This document shows, in pieces, positions 35,086 through 47,500 of a stretch of 64,000 bases of DNA (position 1 is its first letter; every line of letters starts with the position of its first letter). Location: positions 7,501 through 71,500 of the forward strand of contig JAXRKP010000216.1 in the NCBI GenBank assembly GCA_037039925.1, read 5' to 3'. The notes under the pieces were generated by a model that did no database searches, had not been told where the DNA came from, and worked only from the letters and a program-made list of their open reading frames with translations. A program made the position numbers and the translations under genes. This DNA is from Doris montereyensis. Lineage: Eukaryota; Mollusca; Gastropoda; Nudibranchia; Dorididae.

Positions 35086-35699
35086 AATTTTCTCACCATG
35101 ATCAAAGAGAGAGAGAGCCGATCAGCTGTATGTCTGGCAGAACTACTGATTTGGGAAGGGAAGGGGTGGGTAAAGGTGACCAGAGCCGAGACAGCCAAGA
35201 CTAGTTGCATGAATGTCTTGTGTATGTGTGCACATGGTTAACATAGATCTAGATGCCTCGCACATACACAAATACTTATGTGCGTGACAGACTTTGTAAC
35301 TGGGATGAGGCAAAAAGAGGAACAATAAGTTCATTTTTCACTAGAAGTGACTCTTTAAATGCAGCAACTTGAAGACAAAACTTGCAAAGACCTGTTGCAT
35401 TTTGGCCAAGTCAAGCCAGCCGTTATTGCATTTTGAGGGTAGGAGGTCAAATAGCATTGTAAAATTACCTTACATGAAAAAGATGTGCAATATATCAAAT
35501 ACGATTTGATTGTGCATTTTAATGATGACGTATTGCAATTTAAGTGGATACTACTGTAATGATAAACTATCTAGACACTAGAAAGATCTACTGTACATGT
35601 TAGGCTCTGTAATCTAAGATTTTAAGATTCGTATCTTTTTGTTGATTCTTTAACTTTAATTTAATAATTGTCAACATCAACAAGGTTGAAGGTAGTCAA

Positions 35700-36130
35700 T
35701 ACTTAGATCTAGGATAGTACTAGATCTAATAGTAGTAATAGTTTCTGGATCTAGTCTGTGTATGATTGAAGAATCTTTTGGTTTTTGCAATTATAATTTG
35801 AGTTGATGCTTCAGATACCAGATTCTAGGGTAGAGCCGTAAGATCTAGATCATTAGTAAATAGAAAGAAAAGGCCCTAGATTCAGAAAGGGGCCAAGATC
35901 AAGATGGGTCTCGTATTATTTATTAGCTCAGAGTTAGATCTAGATCTAGAGGTAGAATCTAGATCAACAGCTAGATCTAGATTCTAGCTGCATCTCCTGA
36001 TAAAGAGTGAGCAGAAGAAATTCGACATGATTCTCGACGATGCTATCGTGTTTATTCGTATTATTTACTTCAGTGAGAAATTGAAGTGTGATATGGATCT
36101 AGCTCAAGACATCTAGATCTAGATCTAAAT
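35700..36130. repeat. AGATCTAGA-rich cluster
   Basis: The self-complementary words AGATCT, TCTAGA and their overlaps recur many times (for example 35936-35985, 36110-36128). A second small cluster lies at about 37968-38003. It does not form a regular tandem array. Confidence 0.7.
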
Positions 36131-36222
36131 ATTCCATGATATCAAGTTGAGTTCAGTTATCAAATCCTTCACCTTCTGAAACCCGCCGGAAGGGGTTTAC
36201 ACTCGTTCCTCAGAATCGAAGG

Positions 36223-36408
36223 ATGGAAAATTACTCGTCCCGAAATAGCGAAATAAAAAAAGCGAATGTGTTTCTTAAAATAGGTTTGACTCTTACAGAG
36301 CAAGGGTGTCTTTCGTTCGTCGACATCAATCTCGTGGCAAAGCTATTGCATGATGGGTGGGTACAACTAAACATATTGCATTTTGTGATGTTTTCAGTTC
36401 TTAAATAG
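36223..36408 (+). CDS. Short open frame of unknown status
   Basis: A 61-codon frame begins MENYSSRNSEIKKANVFLK and contains FVDINLVAKLLHDGW, in slightly GC-richer DNA just right of an ETS-like CCGGAAG. A potential donor (GGGTGG|GTACAA) lies inside it. I recognise no family and see no partner exon before XPO1. It may be the first exon of something else or chance. Confidence 0.15.
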   Translation: MENYSSRNSEIKKANVFLKIGLTLTEQGCLSFVDINLVAKLLHDGWVQLNILHFVMFSVLK

Positions 36409-36639
36409 AGCAAAGAGCTGAAATATAAAGGATCAGGGATTAAAGAACAAACAAACAAAAGATACATTCTAAAAGAAAACCGTGTACAAAGTAAGGAGGG
36501 TGACTTTAAAAATGTGAGCAAAAACAAAGAAAAGAAAACAGTCAATGGAAAAAAAAGACCTTAAAAAAAGTAAGAAAAGAAAGAAAACAGTGGATTAAAG
36601 ACGGAAAGTAGAAGGAAGTGAAATACTGCATGAAGGTAA

Positions 36640-36795
<156 letters not shown>

Positions 36796-37580
36796 CATAC
36801 ACACATATAGACAGAGAGAAGTGGAGAACCAAAACGATTTGAGATACCCGATATCTAACACATTTGCCACGTTCAAGTTAAAGCCACCTTACGAACGTGC
36901 AACTCTTCAATTAAAAAAAGATTAACGTGTAAGAGTTAATATACATTCGAACGCTGTTGTCAACTTCAATTTCATTGGTTGAAATAGTGGATTTTTCCTT
37001 TCAGCGTTAGAAATGAAAGTTTGAAAAAGAGAATGATTTGGAGCTCTGTCCAAGAATACAAATCTTTTCTAAGAGTAAAAGTTGTCTTCAAACGATATTT
37101 GGTCAGAATATGAGGATTTCTTCTTGATTTGCGCATCTTCTTTACTTCAGTCCCTATTTTAGACTTATCCAATCAGGGACAAGTTTGCAAATGACAACAA
37201 GAACGTCGGAAAAGAACGAAAAGTAGTGTATGTTATTTCATGCATTTTGATGGATAGTACTTCAATTTACAGTCAAAAAACTTTTTTTTTTTTCGCGCAT
37301 TTATGTGACATTTCAAGAGTAAAAGAAGAAAATAAGAGTTATTTCAAAACCACAGTCTGCCTTACGGAAAGACCCGAGTGCTAGGCATATGGCGAACATG
37401 TACCAGTTCCAACCGGTTTACCACTTTAGAAGCCTAGTTCAGAAGCTGTGCTGTGTTAGGGAGTGTTGGATGTTACGGTAGGTGAGATATCTGTAATTAC
37501 CAATTATTCTTTTATGGCATTTGGTATAAGCCTTGGAAAGTCTAATTAGCAACTTAAACTAAACATTTTATATTTCAAAT

Positions 37581-37665
37581 TGGCGCCGCCATGATGAGCG
37601 ATGTAAACAACGGAAGTTTGGAGAAAATCATCTCGAGTTCTAACAACCATGTGGGTCATGTGTGA
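37581..37665 (+). promoter_or_regulatory. Possible XPO1 promoter element (YY1- and ETS-like sites, short upstream frame)
   Basis: GGCGCCGCCATGATG at 37582-37596 contains GCCGCCAT, the reverse complement of the YY1 core ATGGCGGC, and CGGAAGT at 37611 is ETS-like. Both are common at TATA-less housekeeping promoters. A 24-codon frame (37591-37665) starts inside the motif. This lies about 0.85 kb upstream of the XPO1 start codon. A strong donor-like GTAGGTGAGA at about 37484 could belong to another 5' non-coding exon. Transcript data would be decisive. Confidence 0.3.
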
Positions 37666-38432
37666 TCACGCGCGAGTTGTAAACAGTGGGAAAAATCGAA
37701 AAACTCATTTACTTTTTTTATATGGTCAATTCAAAATCTCGATAGATCCCATGTTCAAGCATAAGATAACATTGAAACACATCAACTCTTTGATGGAGTT
37801 GCAGTAGTGTCATTGAGCGACATCTAATTAATCGTTCACCATTCAATCAATCGGTTGTGAAACAAACATTTCTTTATATTCTTGGTAAGGATAACAGTCA
37901 TAACATGCGTAGAACTCAGAAAGCAGAACAGAAACAGAAAGCGATAACATGTTACCAGTAGATATTTCTAGATCTTGCTAGATCTAGATCTAGTTTCGAT
38001 CTAGTCTCATATGTTCTATTGTTCCTGTTAATCGTAAAAGAAACTAGAGCTTTTTAAGAAATATCGTGTTGTAGATCTATACATTATACACAGGTTCAAA
38101 TGCAGTTAAAATTTAATGCGGCTGACAATGAAAGTAAGGAAAAGAAACTTATCAGTAAGATTCTGTAAAAGAAATTGCATGGAGACAGGTTCTTCAATAT
38201 TTCTAGTGAGGAACTTATGTGGAATAGAATCTAGAACACATCATCGTTAGAGATATATTGCAATGATGTCCTTATTAAAGGAATGGTGTAGAAATCTGTC
38301 ATGGTATGAGACAAGTATTAATTGTTTTCATTTAGACTTTTGGATATATTTGTTGTCTGAAAGGCGAGTATGCTCTTATTCATCATAAGACTGTTATTTC
38401 ATGTATTTGATTAAGGTCTCAACTTTTTTCAG

Positions 38433-38582
38433 CGTCACTTTTTCTTCATGGTGAACTTCTCGCCCACAATCATGGGAACTTTAACAGAAGAAGCACAGAA
38501 ATTATTGGACTTCAGTCAAAAACTTGACATTCCTTTACTTGATAGTATTGTGTCCTGTATGTACACATCAAATGGGCAACAG
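38433..38582 (+). CDS. XPO1: XPO1 exon 1 (first coding exon)
   Basis: The acceptor TTTTTTCAG ends at 38432, 15 bases of 5' UTR follow, and ATG is at 38448. It encodes residues 1-45 ([20 protein letters not shown]) and ends CAACAG|GTAAGC in phase 0. Confidence 0.93.
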
Positions 38583-41500
38583 GTAAGCTCTTTAGTGTAG
38601 ATTGTATTTCTTAACGTCAAACCAAGAGGTTTTGGGATGAAATGCACTCTTTTACAGTGGACACAATAGAAGCAAGATTGCGGATGGGGAACGTTTGGGT
38701 ATATTTGAATACAGCATTAATAATCATAATGGTACAGATTTGGCTTGTGTACTTTGGTCTCCTGTTGCTTTTTTCTTTCAAATGTGATACTGCTTGATGT
38801 CAACACCTTGGACATTAAAAATGTGAGGACTTAAAGCCAAGGTGGTGATAATGTTTTTTATTGTCAATTTTTATACATATATATATATATACTGCACTTA
38901 CATAGAACTAGAAAGCCTAGGTGGTTAGTTAAGCGGTGAACTGACTTTATGGATTCCAAGATATGTCTTTCTCGTTTGCTTTGCTTTCATGTCAGTATGA
39001 ATACAAAACAAGCTGAGGCGAGTGATGGTGACTGCATGTGATAGGCATTGGCACTGTTCAAATGAAACAGCCAGCATGAAATGATTTTCATTTTAATTAC
39101 GACCTCTTCCCAGTATAAGTTATGTTTCCAGGGTAAATGATTTCTGCTTTAATTTTAACATACACTCAAAGTTAACACATTTACCTCTTTATATTATTCT
39201 TCTGTTTTTTAGCAGCAACGAATGGCCCAAGAAGTGTTAACAAATCTGAAAGAACACCCAGATGCTTGGACACGCGTGGATACAATCTTGGAATTTTCAA
39301 ACAATCAGCAGACTAAATATTATGCTTTACAGATATTAGAAAATGTCATCAAGACTCGCTGGAAGGTGTTGCCAAGGACCCAGTGCGAGGGTAGGTTTAA
39401 ATTGTGTTGTTTTTTATGCATCTTTAACTCTCGTGCTGCTATTTCTGCAACTGTTGCTGGTTTGGCGATTCTTTCATGTTGAAACTAAACGATTCCAATA
39501 CCTTCCACCCGAGGAATTAGTATCAGATTTCGACACAAAGCTTTCAATACTTGCTTTAGTTTTAGCACTTATACAATACCATGAACTGTGTATCTACGGC
39601 TCAGCCTCCTTTCTTCAATTTTTACTCTGGATGGATTAAGAATGCCGTGTGTGTTAAAAAGACAATCGCGCTCGTTGTTGTATGGTTTGTGTGAAAGGTA
39701 GATAGACAGAGAGCAATGTGCATATTTTAAGTCCGATCAGGCAAGTGTGTGTGTGTAAGAAGTCTAGACAGAATGTATGTGTGTGTTTAATGCAACCAAT
39801 CGTGCATGTGTGTATCAGTATTAGAGAGAGTATAAATGGAGAGTCGGGAGTTTACGCCTGACCGAAAGGCAAATGCAAGTGTTTAGTAAGAATAGAGGAT
39901 GTTGGATGATCGAAGGGATATCATGCATGCACGGCCTGATAGCAGAATAGAGGTGGGGAAGGATGGGGTGAAGGAGTCCATGTGAAAACATATGTCAAAA
40001 TAAGAGGCAACTGAGTCTGACATACGGAAGAGAAATAACGAATGTCTTCCACTACAGTGTAGATATGGGTGGGAAAGGGTAGAACCGAGAAGAAGGCAAT
40101 CATGTACTATAGTATACAGTAATACTAGATTCTGGTTTTATTGAAGAAGAAAGAAAGAGGAGGTGGTGTGGTTGCCATAATGGAGATTTTTACTAGGGGG
40201 GAGGTAGGTAGATGTTTTACGTTTGCAGTCAAATAAAAACTAGAACTAGTTTTAAGTTTTTGATCCTGAGAAAGAAAGAGAGACTGGTTGGGGGGGGGGG
40301 CTGTTTAAAGGAAAACAGAGGAAGATTTATAATTGGCATAGTTCAATCAAGTTATAGAAAAAGCCTCCCAAACCTTATTTTCTCCTGGGTAGACTGAGTA
40401 AGTATTTGTGCGTGTGTTTAGGCTATGGATATTGTCACTCTTCTGTTTGATTTATTTTTCGTAAGGATATTAAAAAAAAATTAAAAATTCATTTTTGCAT
40501 TGTTTGCATGTTTTGTGAAATGATAGGGGTAGATCTATCAGACTTTTTATTTTTCAGAAATGTGTGGGAAAGTGCTGAAATTAAGTGAAATATTAAATCA
40601 AGTGAAACTTTAAAGAAATGTGTTATCACTTTTCATTTCATTGAGATGCACTAGAAAGTCATTCACTTATGATTTGAATTAACAATTTATAATAATGCAT
40701 TGGAATTGGAATTATTTACGCTGTTCTCCGTTTCTGGCGTCAGGGGAGTATTTCATTTCCTAGGTAGGATTTTTTGTGTTGAGGTAGGAAATTTTCAGTT
40801 GACTTTGTGCTGGACACCCTGGATTCCCACATGCTGGAATAATCTAATGGGTTAAGATCATGTACCAAAGTGCTGTGACATTTTATATATTATGTTTTGG
40901 TTTTCACGCTCTATGCATGTTACAGTCCTTCCCTGCATTCTTTTTTTTAATGCTCAGTCTGCATAACTTAACGTTTCCTTTACTACCTGAATGTTTTGGA
41001 GAAAGAATATTTATTGTCTTGTTTTCTTATGACGCTAGAAAAGTTTTTGTTCTCTTTTTTAGGTATTAAGAAGTATATTGTGGGACTCATCATCAAAACA
41101 TCATCAGAGCCATCTCTCTTAGAGCAAGAAAAGGTTTATGTTGGAAAACTCAACATGATACTTGTACAGGTAAATTTTATAAAGACATTCCCCTTCATGT
41201 GTTTTGTTGGCCTATTTGTAAGGGTTTTTCTTTCATCTTTACTTATTGGATAAATTTTCATTTCATGCGAGTAACTTGCCCCCACTGAATGGTTCTGTTT
41301 TTCTTTTGAATTTTCAGATTTTGAAATATGAATGGCCTCGCAATTGGCCAACATTTATTAGTGATATTATTGGTGCAAGCAAAACAAATGAATCTCTTTG
41401 TCAGAACAACATGGTGATATTGAAGTTACTCAGGTATGTAGTTTTCTTTTGTGATACATCCATTTCAGTTTCCAAGCAAAATTGGTGAAATACAGTGGAA

Positions 41501-44500
41501 CATGTTTAAACCGAAACGGTTCAACCAAAAAATCGATAAACCAAAAGGATTTGGAATCCCCGATCTTTTCTTCTCTTTGTCTTTGTTAAATATATAGCGA
41601 TAAACCGAAATGGCCCTACCGCTAAACCGAAATAAAAATTCACTGAGTTGCGGTCCAAAAAGTCAACCTACATCGTTCAAGACATCCAAGAAGGCTACAA
41701 TTACTAGGCTATACACTATACATGTGTACAATCACACGCAAGAGAGAAGTGGGGGGTGTGGCGTGATGCTACGGTCAATGGCTGCTGCACAGTGCGAGAG
41801 GCAAATTATCCGCGTGGCACCGATCAGTGATCGTCATAGGCTGGTTCGCTGCACTGTCACTGATTACGGCCACACGCGACGGCATTCCATCACGAATGTG
41901 TAAGCAGTGTGTATGCGAGTGTACACCGTGCGTGTTGACGATTGTAATTTCTTCCTTTCCACAATCGAATCTTCAGCCACGCTGGTGTTTCTTGCTTTCC
42001 ATCCATAATTACGAAAATCATGTTGAAAAGAAAGCACAATGCGTATACCCTGCAGTTAAAGCAACAGTTGATTAAAGAGGTTGACGGGGGGGGACCAGAG
42101 TAAAAGTGAGATATGCCTGAAACTTGGAATTCCGAATTCTGTTTGTTTTTCTGAAATAAAATTGAAAAAACAAACAAAAAAACAACTAAACATAAATGAA
42201 GACAAACGTGCATCATAGGGTCCACAGCAGGCCACGCTGTGTGCATGACCTCAAGGGAGACAACTCTAGAAATGTTTTAATACATTATTACTTCCCTTTA
42301 CCGAACGTCATTTCCGAGGGACTAGCGCTAAACCGAAAAGACCTCTAAACCGAAATACATTGACCGGTCCTGTCACTTTCAGTTTAAACGTGTTCCACTG
42401 TATATATTTGTTTAAAAGTAAAAAGTGTGATTTTCACATAAGCTTAAGATTTTTCTTCGTGTTTCATATCATCTTTGCAATGAAAATTCTTTTTTGAAAG
42501 ATGAGATCATGATTTAAAATTATTTTCTGAAAGTCTTGTTTCTTTAATTTTCTTTGTAAGATTTACTTAGATATTGAGGAAGCTCCTGCATCTGGGAGCT
42601 AGGGGTCCTGGGCCCCCAGATTTCCAGCTGATCCCTGCCTTCTTGACAGAAGCTGTGAGATACCATTACATTGATATTTAAATATTTTATACTTGCTCAT
42701 ATGCTTCTTTATGATGAAATCAAGATTACTCCAGACCTGCTTAGTTTTACAAATTTCCCGTAACAGTTACGAAAATTGATGCTGGTTACAGGACTACGAA
42801 ACCACAAGATACATGATGAATTTTTGAGAGTACAAGCTCTGGAGGGAAAATTTTGAATCTTTTCAGGGGGAGGGTAGCTGTAAAATAGTTGTTTTCCATA
42901 TGGGAGGTTTAGAAATGTAGTACGGTGCTTGTTCACCGTATGCAAGAGGGAGAGAAAATAATACTAATAGCACGGGTTCAAGTGGAGTTTTAGCTGCCAC
43001 TCCAATCCCGACCCACATTCGGCTATGTGAATGTAAATAGTCGGAGAGAGAGGGGGGAGGTTATAGGTTCGGTTGCTGATGGGACTAAGGGTTGGCACAT
43101 GTGACAGAACAAAGTGTCAGGGAAAACGCTTTCTTTTTTGTTACTGTTTCGTTTCTCTTTCACTACCTCTGTGTAAGTCGGTTCATACTTATCACACCTT
43201 TACACATCATAAAGGCTGTGAAGTTTATCACTTTAAGCAGAATGTCACACACGATAAATATAGAATGTTACTAAAAACGGGACAAAAAGTATCGGTATTC
43301 TTCCACCCACACAATCCAAAGCGTGCGCGGCAACATTGCTAAGGCACTGGCCGTGGACTTCACGCCATTGGTGGACTGACCGCATACTTCACATCTTAAT
43401 TTTATTAAGAACGAGGGAACAGTCAGGGAACTCTCCAGTCCAGATGCCCAAACGTTGCATCACTTAATAAACGTTGGACAGTGCAGTGCCATGTAACATT
43501 GCGTCACTGGTACTCGACCAAGAATTTTCAGTTATGCTCCTTGACTGAAAAACATAACTTTTAAAGGCTAATTTACTTGCCTCGCAGTGTTTTGCTGTCT
43601 CTTAAATTCATATATCTGGAATCCCCAGGCTCTAAGCTTTTAGTATGTAATACTTGCAAGAAATGTAACTTTAAAATTTTGACAAAAGAGGGAAATGGGG
43701 ATGTATCATTCTGTACATGCTTTTAATTAGGGTTGAATTATACCGTTAAATGCTTACTTAGATCGATATTTAGACCCAAATTCTTCAATGTCAAGGTTGT
43801 TACTAATTTTCGTGTGAAATTACGAGAAAATTTAAGGAGCGGTTACTAAATTCTGAGGTTGAAACTAGGCAGGTCTGTTACTCAGAAATTGTTCCTCAAA
43901 AGGTGTTTTTGGGGGGAGGTTTAGAAAACTGGAATAGAAAATCTAACTTTACTATCATAGGCAGTGTTCATAATTATAACATTGTCGTGGATTTTTAAGT
44001 GTTATCAATTTTAACTGCATATCTGGCAATGCAGGTTATGATAAGTTGCAGTCTCTTAGTAAAAATGCGCCATCGTAAACAATAAATGATAAAAGAATGC
44101 AATCATGCAGTCTTATCGATGTCATCAAAACAAAAAAAGGAACAATAATCATCACCAATTAAAACGTTTTTCAAAAACCAAGATTTCGAATAGATCACAT
44201 TGTTTCATTGTAGGACAATTGAATTCACTTAATCTTTCTTTCTTCTTTTTGTATTTTTCTTTCAGTGAAGAAGTGTTTGATTTTTCTAGTGGACAGATGA
44301 CTCAGTCAAAAGCCAAGCATTTGAAAGACACAATGTGTGGTGAATTTTCTCAAATATTTCAACTTTGCCAATTTGTCATGGTATGTTATGGTGTTCTTTT
44401 TCGTAGGTGGGTCAAATATCAGGCCGTTTTAGTTGATGGTTGGGGAGGGTCATATTGGGGGCAATGAACATAATCCTCGCAAATTTAACATGGTTTTCAC

Positions 44501-47500
44501 ATATGCCTGTATCGGGGTAATTGCATGTTACATTGGTTAATAGATTCTGATCATTATTTTATCTCAACATTTGTGCATGTGCATAATGCTTGTTGGAGCA
44601 ACTGTGATGAAGATTCCCTGTCTGTTAATTTTAGAATCCTTTAGATAAGAAAATGGAGTTATTTGGACTGACTTTTCAGGGATATATATATGGGATCTTT
44701 GCGTTTTTGTAAAAAGAAAGAAAATTGTGCAACACAGTCAATTGAGATGCTTGCCAATTCTATGATTCTGTAATATTTAAGGTTTTGTTTTGTGCACCAT
44801 TTCTCAAAAAAGACAAATACTTTGTTGTTAATACTGTAAGTTCAATTCTTAAATGTGTGAAGAAAAAGGTTGTACCATTCATCAAACGAGTTTCATACAA
44901 ACTATTATATGATTGCAGGACAATAGTCAAAAGGCTCCTTTGGTTGGTGCTACATTAGAAACGTTACTGCGCTTTTTGAATTGGATTCCTCTTGGCTACA
45001 TCTTCGAGACAAAACTCATCACCACATTAATTTACAAGGTATTTTATTTTAAAATATATGATTTATGCTCACGTTCCTTTGTCCACAAAATGTCTACACC
45101 CATCTTTTTACTATGTTAGAAGATATATATGGAGAGATGTTTAAACGGAGCAATGGCCCCACAAATGTTCAAGTGATAATTTTCCGCTAATTGGTGGAAA
45201 TCTGCTTTTTCAGCATTTGGAGGAAGTTTCCTCTTTTTCGTTCAGATGAAATATCCTGCTTTTTTCAGCATTCAGAAGAAATTTCCTTCTTTTTCCACCC
45301 TCCCCGTTATTAACATTTTAGCGATATTTGACAAGGTTTGGCAATTCAGTGTGTACAACTATCGATACCGACACCAACGTAAACACAAACACTTTTGTGA
45401 CCGCGAATCACCCCTTCTATGTTTTGTGTTATCAGACGATATTTTGATTAGGCACTGAGATTAACAGATTCTCATGTCTGAGAACTTTAAACACCATGTC
45501 GGCAGACGTATCATTGTTCTCATTAGCCGTAAATCAACATCTGCATACCGATACCTTTAGATCTACGCTTTCATGAAGTTATGACAACTGAGAGATTTTA
45601 GTTCAGTGTATTAGTATTGTTAGATGTCGGGCTACTAGTACTACATGTAGTAGGCCTGCTACGTGAATGTTGATTTTGTTTTTAAGTTTGTGTGTTATAA
45701 TTATTTCAGTGTTGGTATTGTTTTAGCGCTATTCTCCCATACTCGTCTCTTGGTAAGAAGTTTAGGGCTTGAACTAAGGAAGTGAGGCTACTTTTATTTG
45801 GGCTTATCTAATATTACCTCTCGCAAATCACATCGATATTTCATGTGACGATCATTTAGTCAAGGCCCTGTGAGCATTGACTTAATCAGCATTCACTGTA
45901 GTAGAGTTTTATGAACTTTGAAACTTAATCTAGGTCTTAGAGTCATCATGAAGAAAATTGATAGGTTCCTCTTTTTTCATCGTTCAGATGAAATTTTCTC
46001 CTTTTTTCAATGTTCAGTAGAAATGAATTGTTATTGTTTCAAAACTTTTTTCTTCTTTTTTTTTGTAGCATGATTGAGATTATAGAGATTAAAATGCAAC
46101 ACATTTGGTGTCACACAATTGAGATGGCCCTGTGATCTCCAAAACGTTAACAACATGTGTATCAGATGCTTTTATTATTTAAGAAGACAGTACACTATAC
46201 TTTAATCATGTAAATAGATTTATTTCCCCCATTGTCACACAGGAACGTCCATATTTATGCATTTATTCAACTAAAAACAACACAATAGAGTATGTAAAGT
46301 TTTTTGTTTTCATACATGACATCCTGGGTTATGAGGGGGTGGCTAGCACGGACAGGGCGGTCTTTGGTGGTTTGTCGCGACACCGATAATTTTCCTCCTT
46401 TTTTTTTTGGTCTTTTCTCTGCTATCATCACTGATGTATTATCTGTATTCTTATTCTGCTTCTTAAGACTTGTGTAACATGATGTTGATAGCTATAATCT
46501 ACCTATTTCTTGTTTGATTTAAAGGGATGTAACTTTCCGTTGTAGAAGTTAAACTTTGTTTACATGTGTTCCCTCTTTTGCTCTTTTTCAGTTTTTAAAT
46601 GTCCCAATGTTCAGGAACATTACAATGAAGTGCATGACTGAAATAGGTAATGGACAAAATTGGAATTTGTTTGTCTCTTATTTAGTAATGACAGATCCTT
46701 GACCATTGCTATTTAACTACTTTCTAAATTTTGACATAGTACAAAGATTTTCTAGGTACATTTTATTTATCAGTTCTTAAGCCTTTTAGTAAAATAAGGT
46801 ACAACTTTATGGTCCATTGTTTTGATGTTACAATGCCTTTAATACAATTTGACATACAACACACTTTTACTTTACATAAATTAGTCCTCACACACGAACA
46901 GCTTACACACATTTAAGCATTACATGATTAAAAGATGTATAACATAACATACAAAACAAAATAAAAATTTCTCTAATACATATAAACGTGATCATTGCAA
47001 TAAATACTATTTAAAAGAGGGTTGATTATAATGAAACTGGTGATTGTAGTGATAATAAATTTACAGATGATGAAACATAAAGAGGAACATACATGGGTTC
47101 TATTATATGAAATTTGATTGTCTCAAGCTATGCAGATGAAAATTACTCATATGTAACACAATTTTGTGAATTTCAGCTGGTGTTCAAGCTTCTGTTAGTT
47201 ATGATGAGCAGTTTCTTCAATTGTTCAGTCTTGGTTTAACTCAACTGAAACTGGTGAGAACTTGTTACTGTGTCCTGTATAATTTTGTACCTACTTATTA
47301 AACATGTAATGAATGTCATGAGTGAGATAGTTATACTTGTTGTAATGACTTAATAAGAACAATCATGACGCTGTTTCACCATGTATATATCCTTTAGCAT
47401 TTGCTATATTTTGCTTTGTTCATCGTTTTTTTTTGCCTTTAAAAATAAAAATCATCTAAATAAATTTTATTTCTACTTGTTTGTTACAGATGCTTCCTTT

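Noticed and set aside
37591..37665. First coding exon of XPO1 starting MMSDVNNGSLEK
   Set aside because: The frame ends at a stop after 24 codons with no good in-frame donor, and exon 1 at 38448 already supplies the conserved N-terminus.
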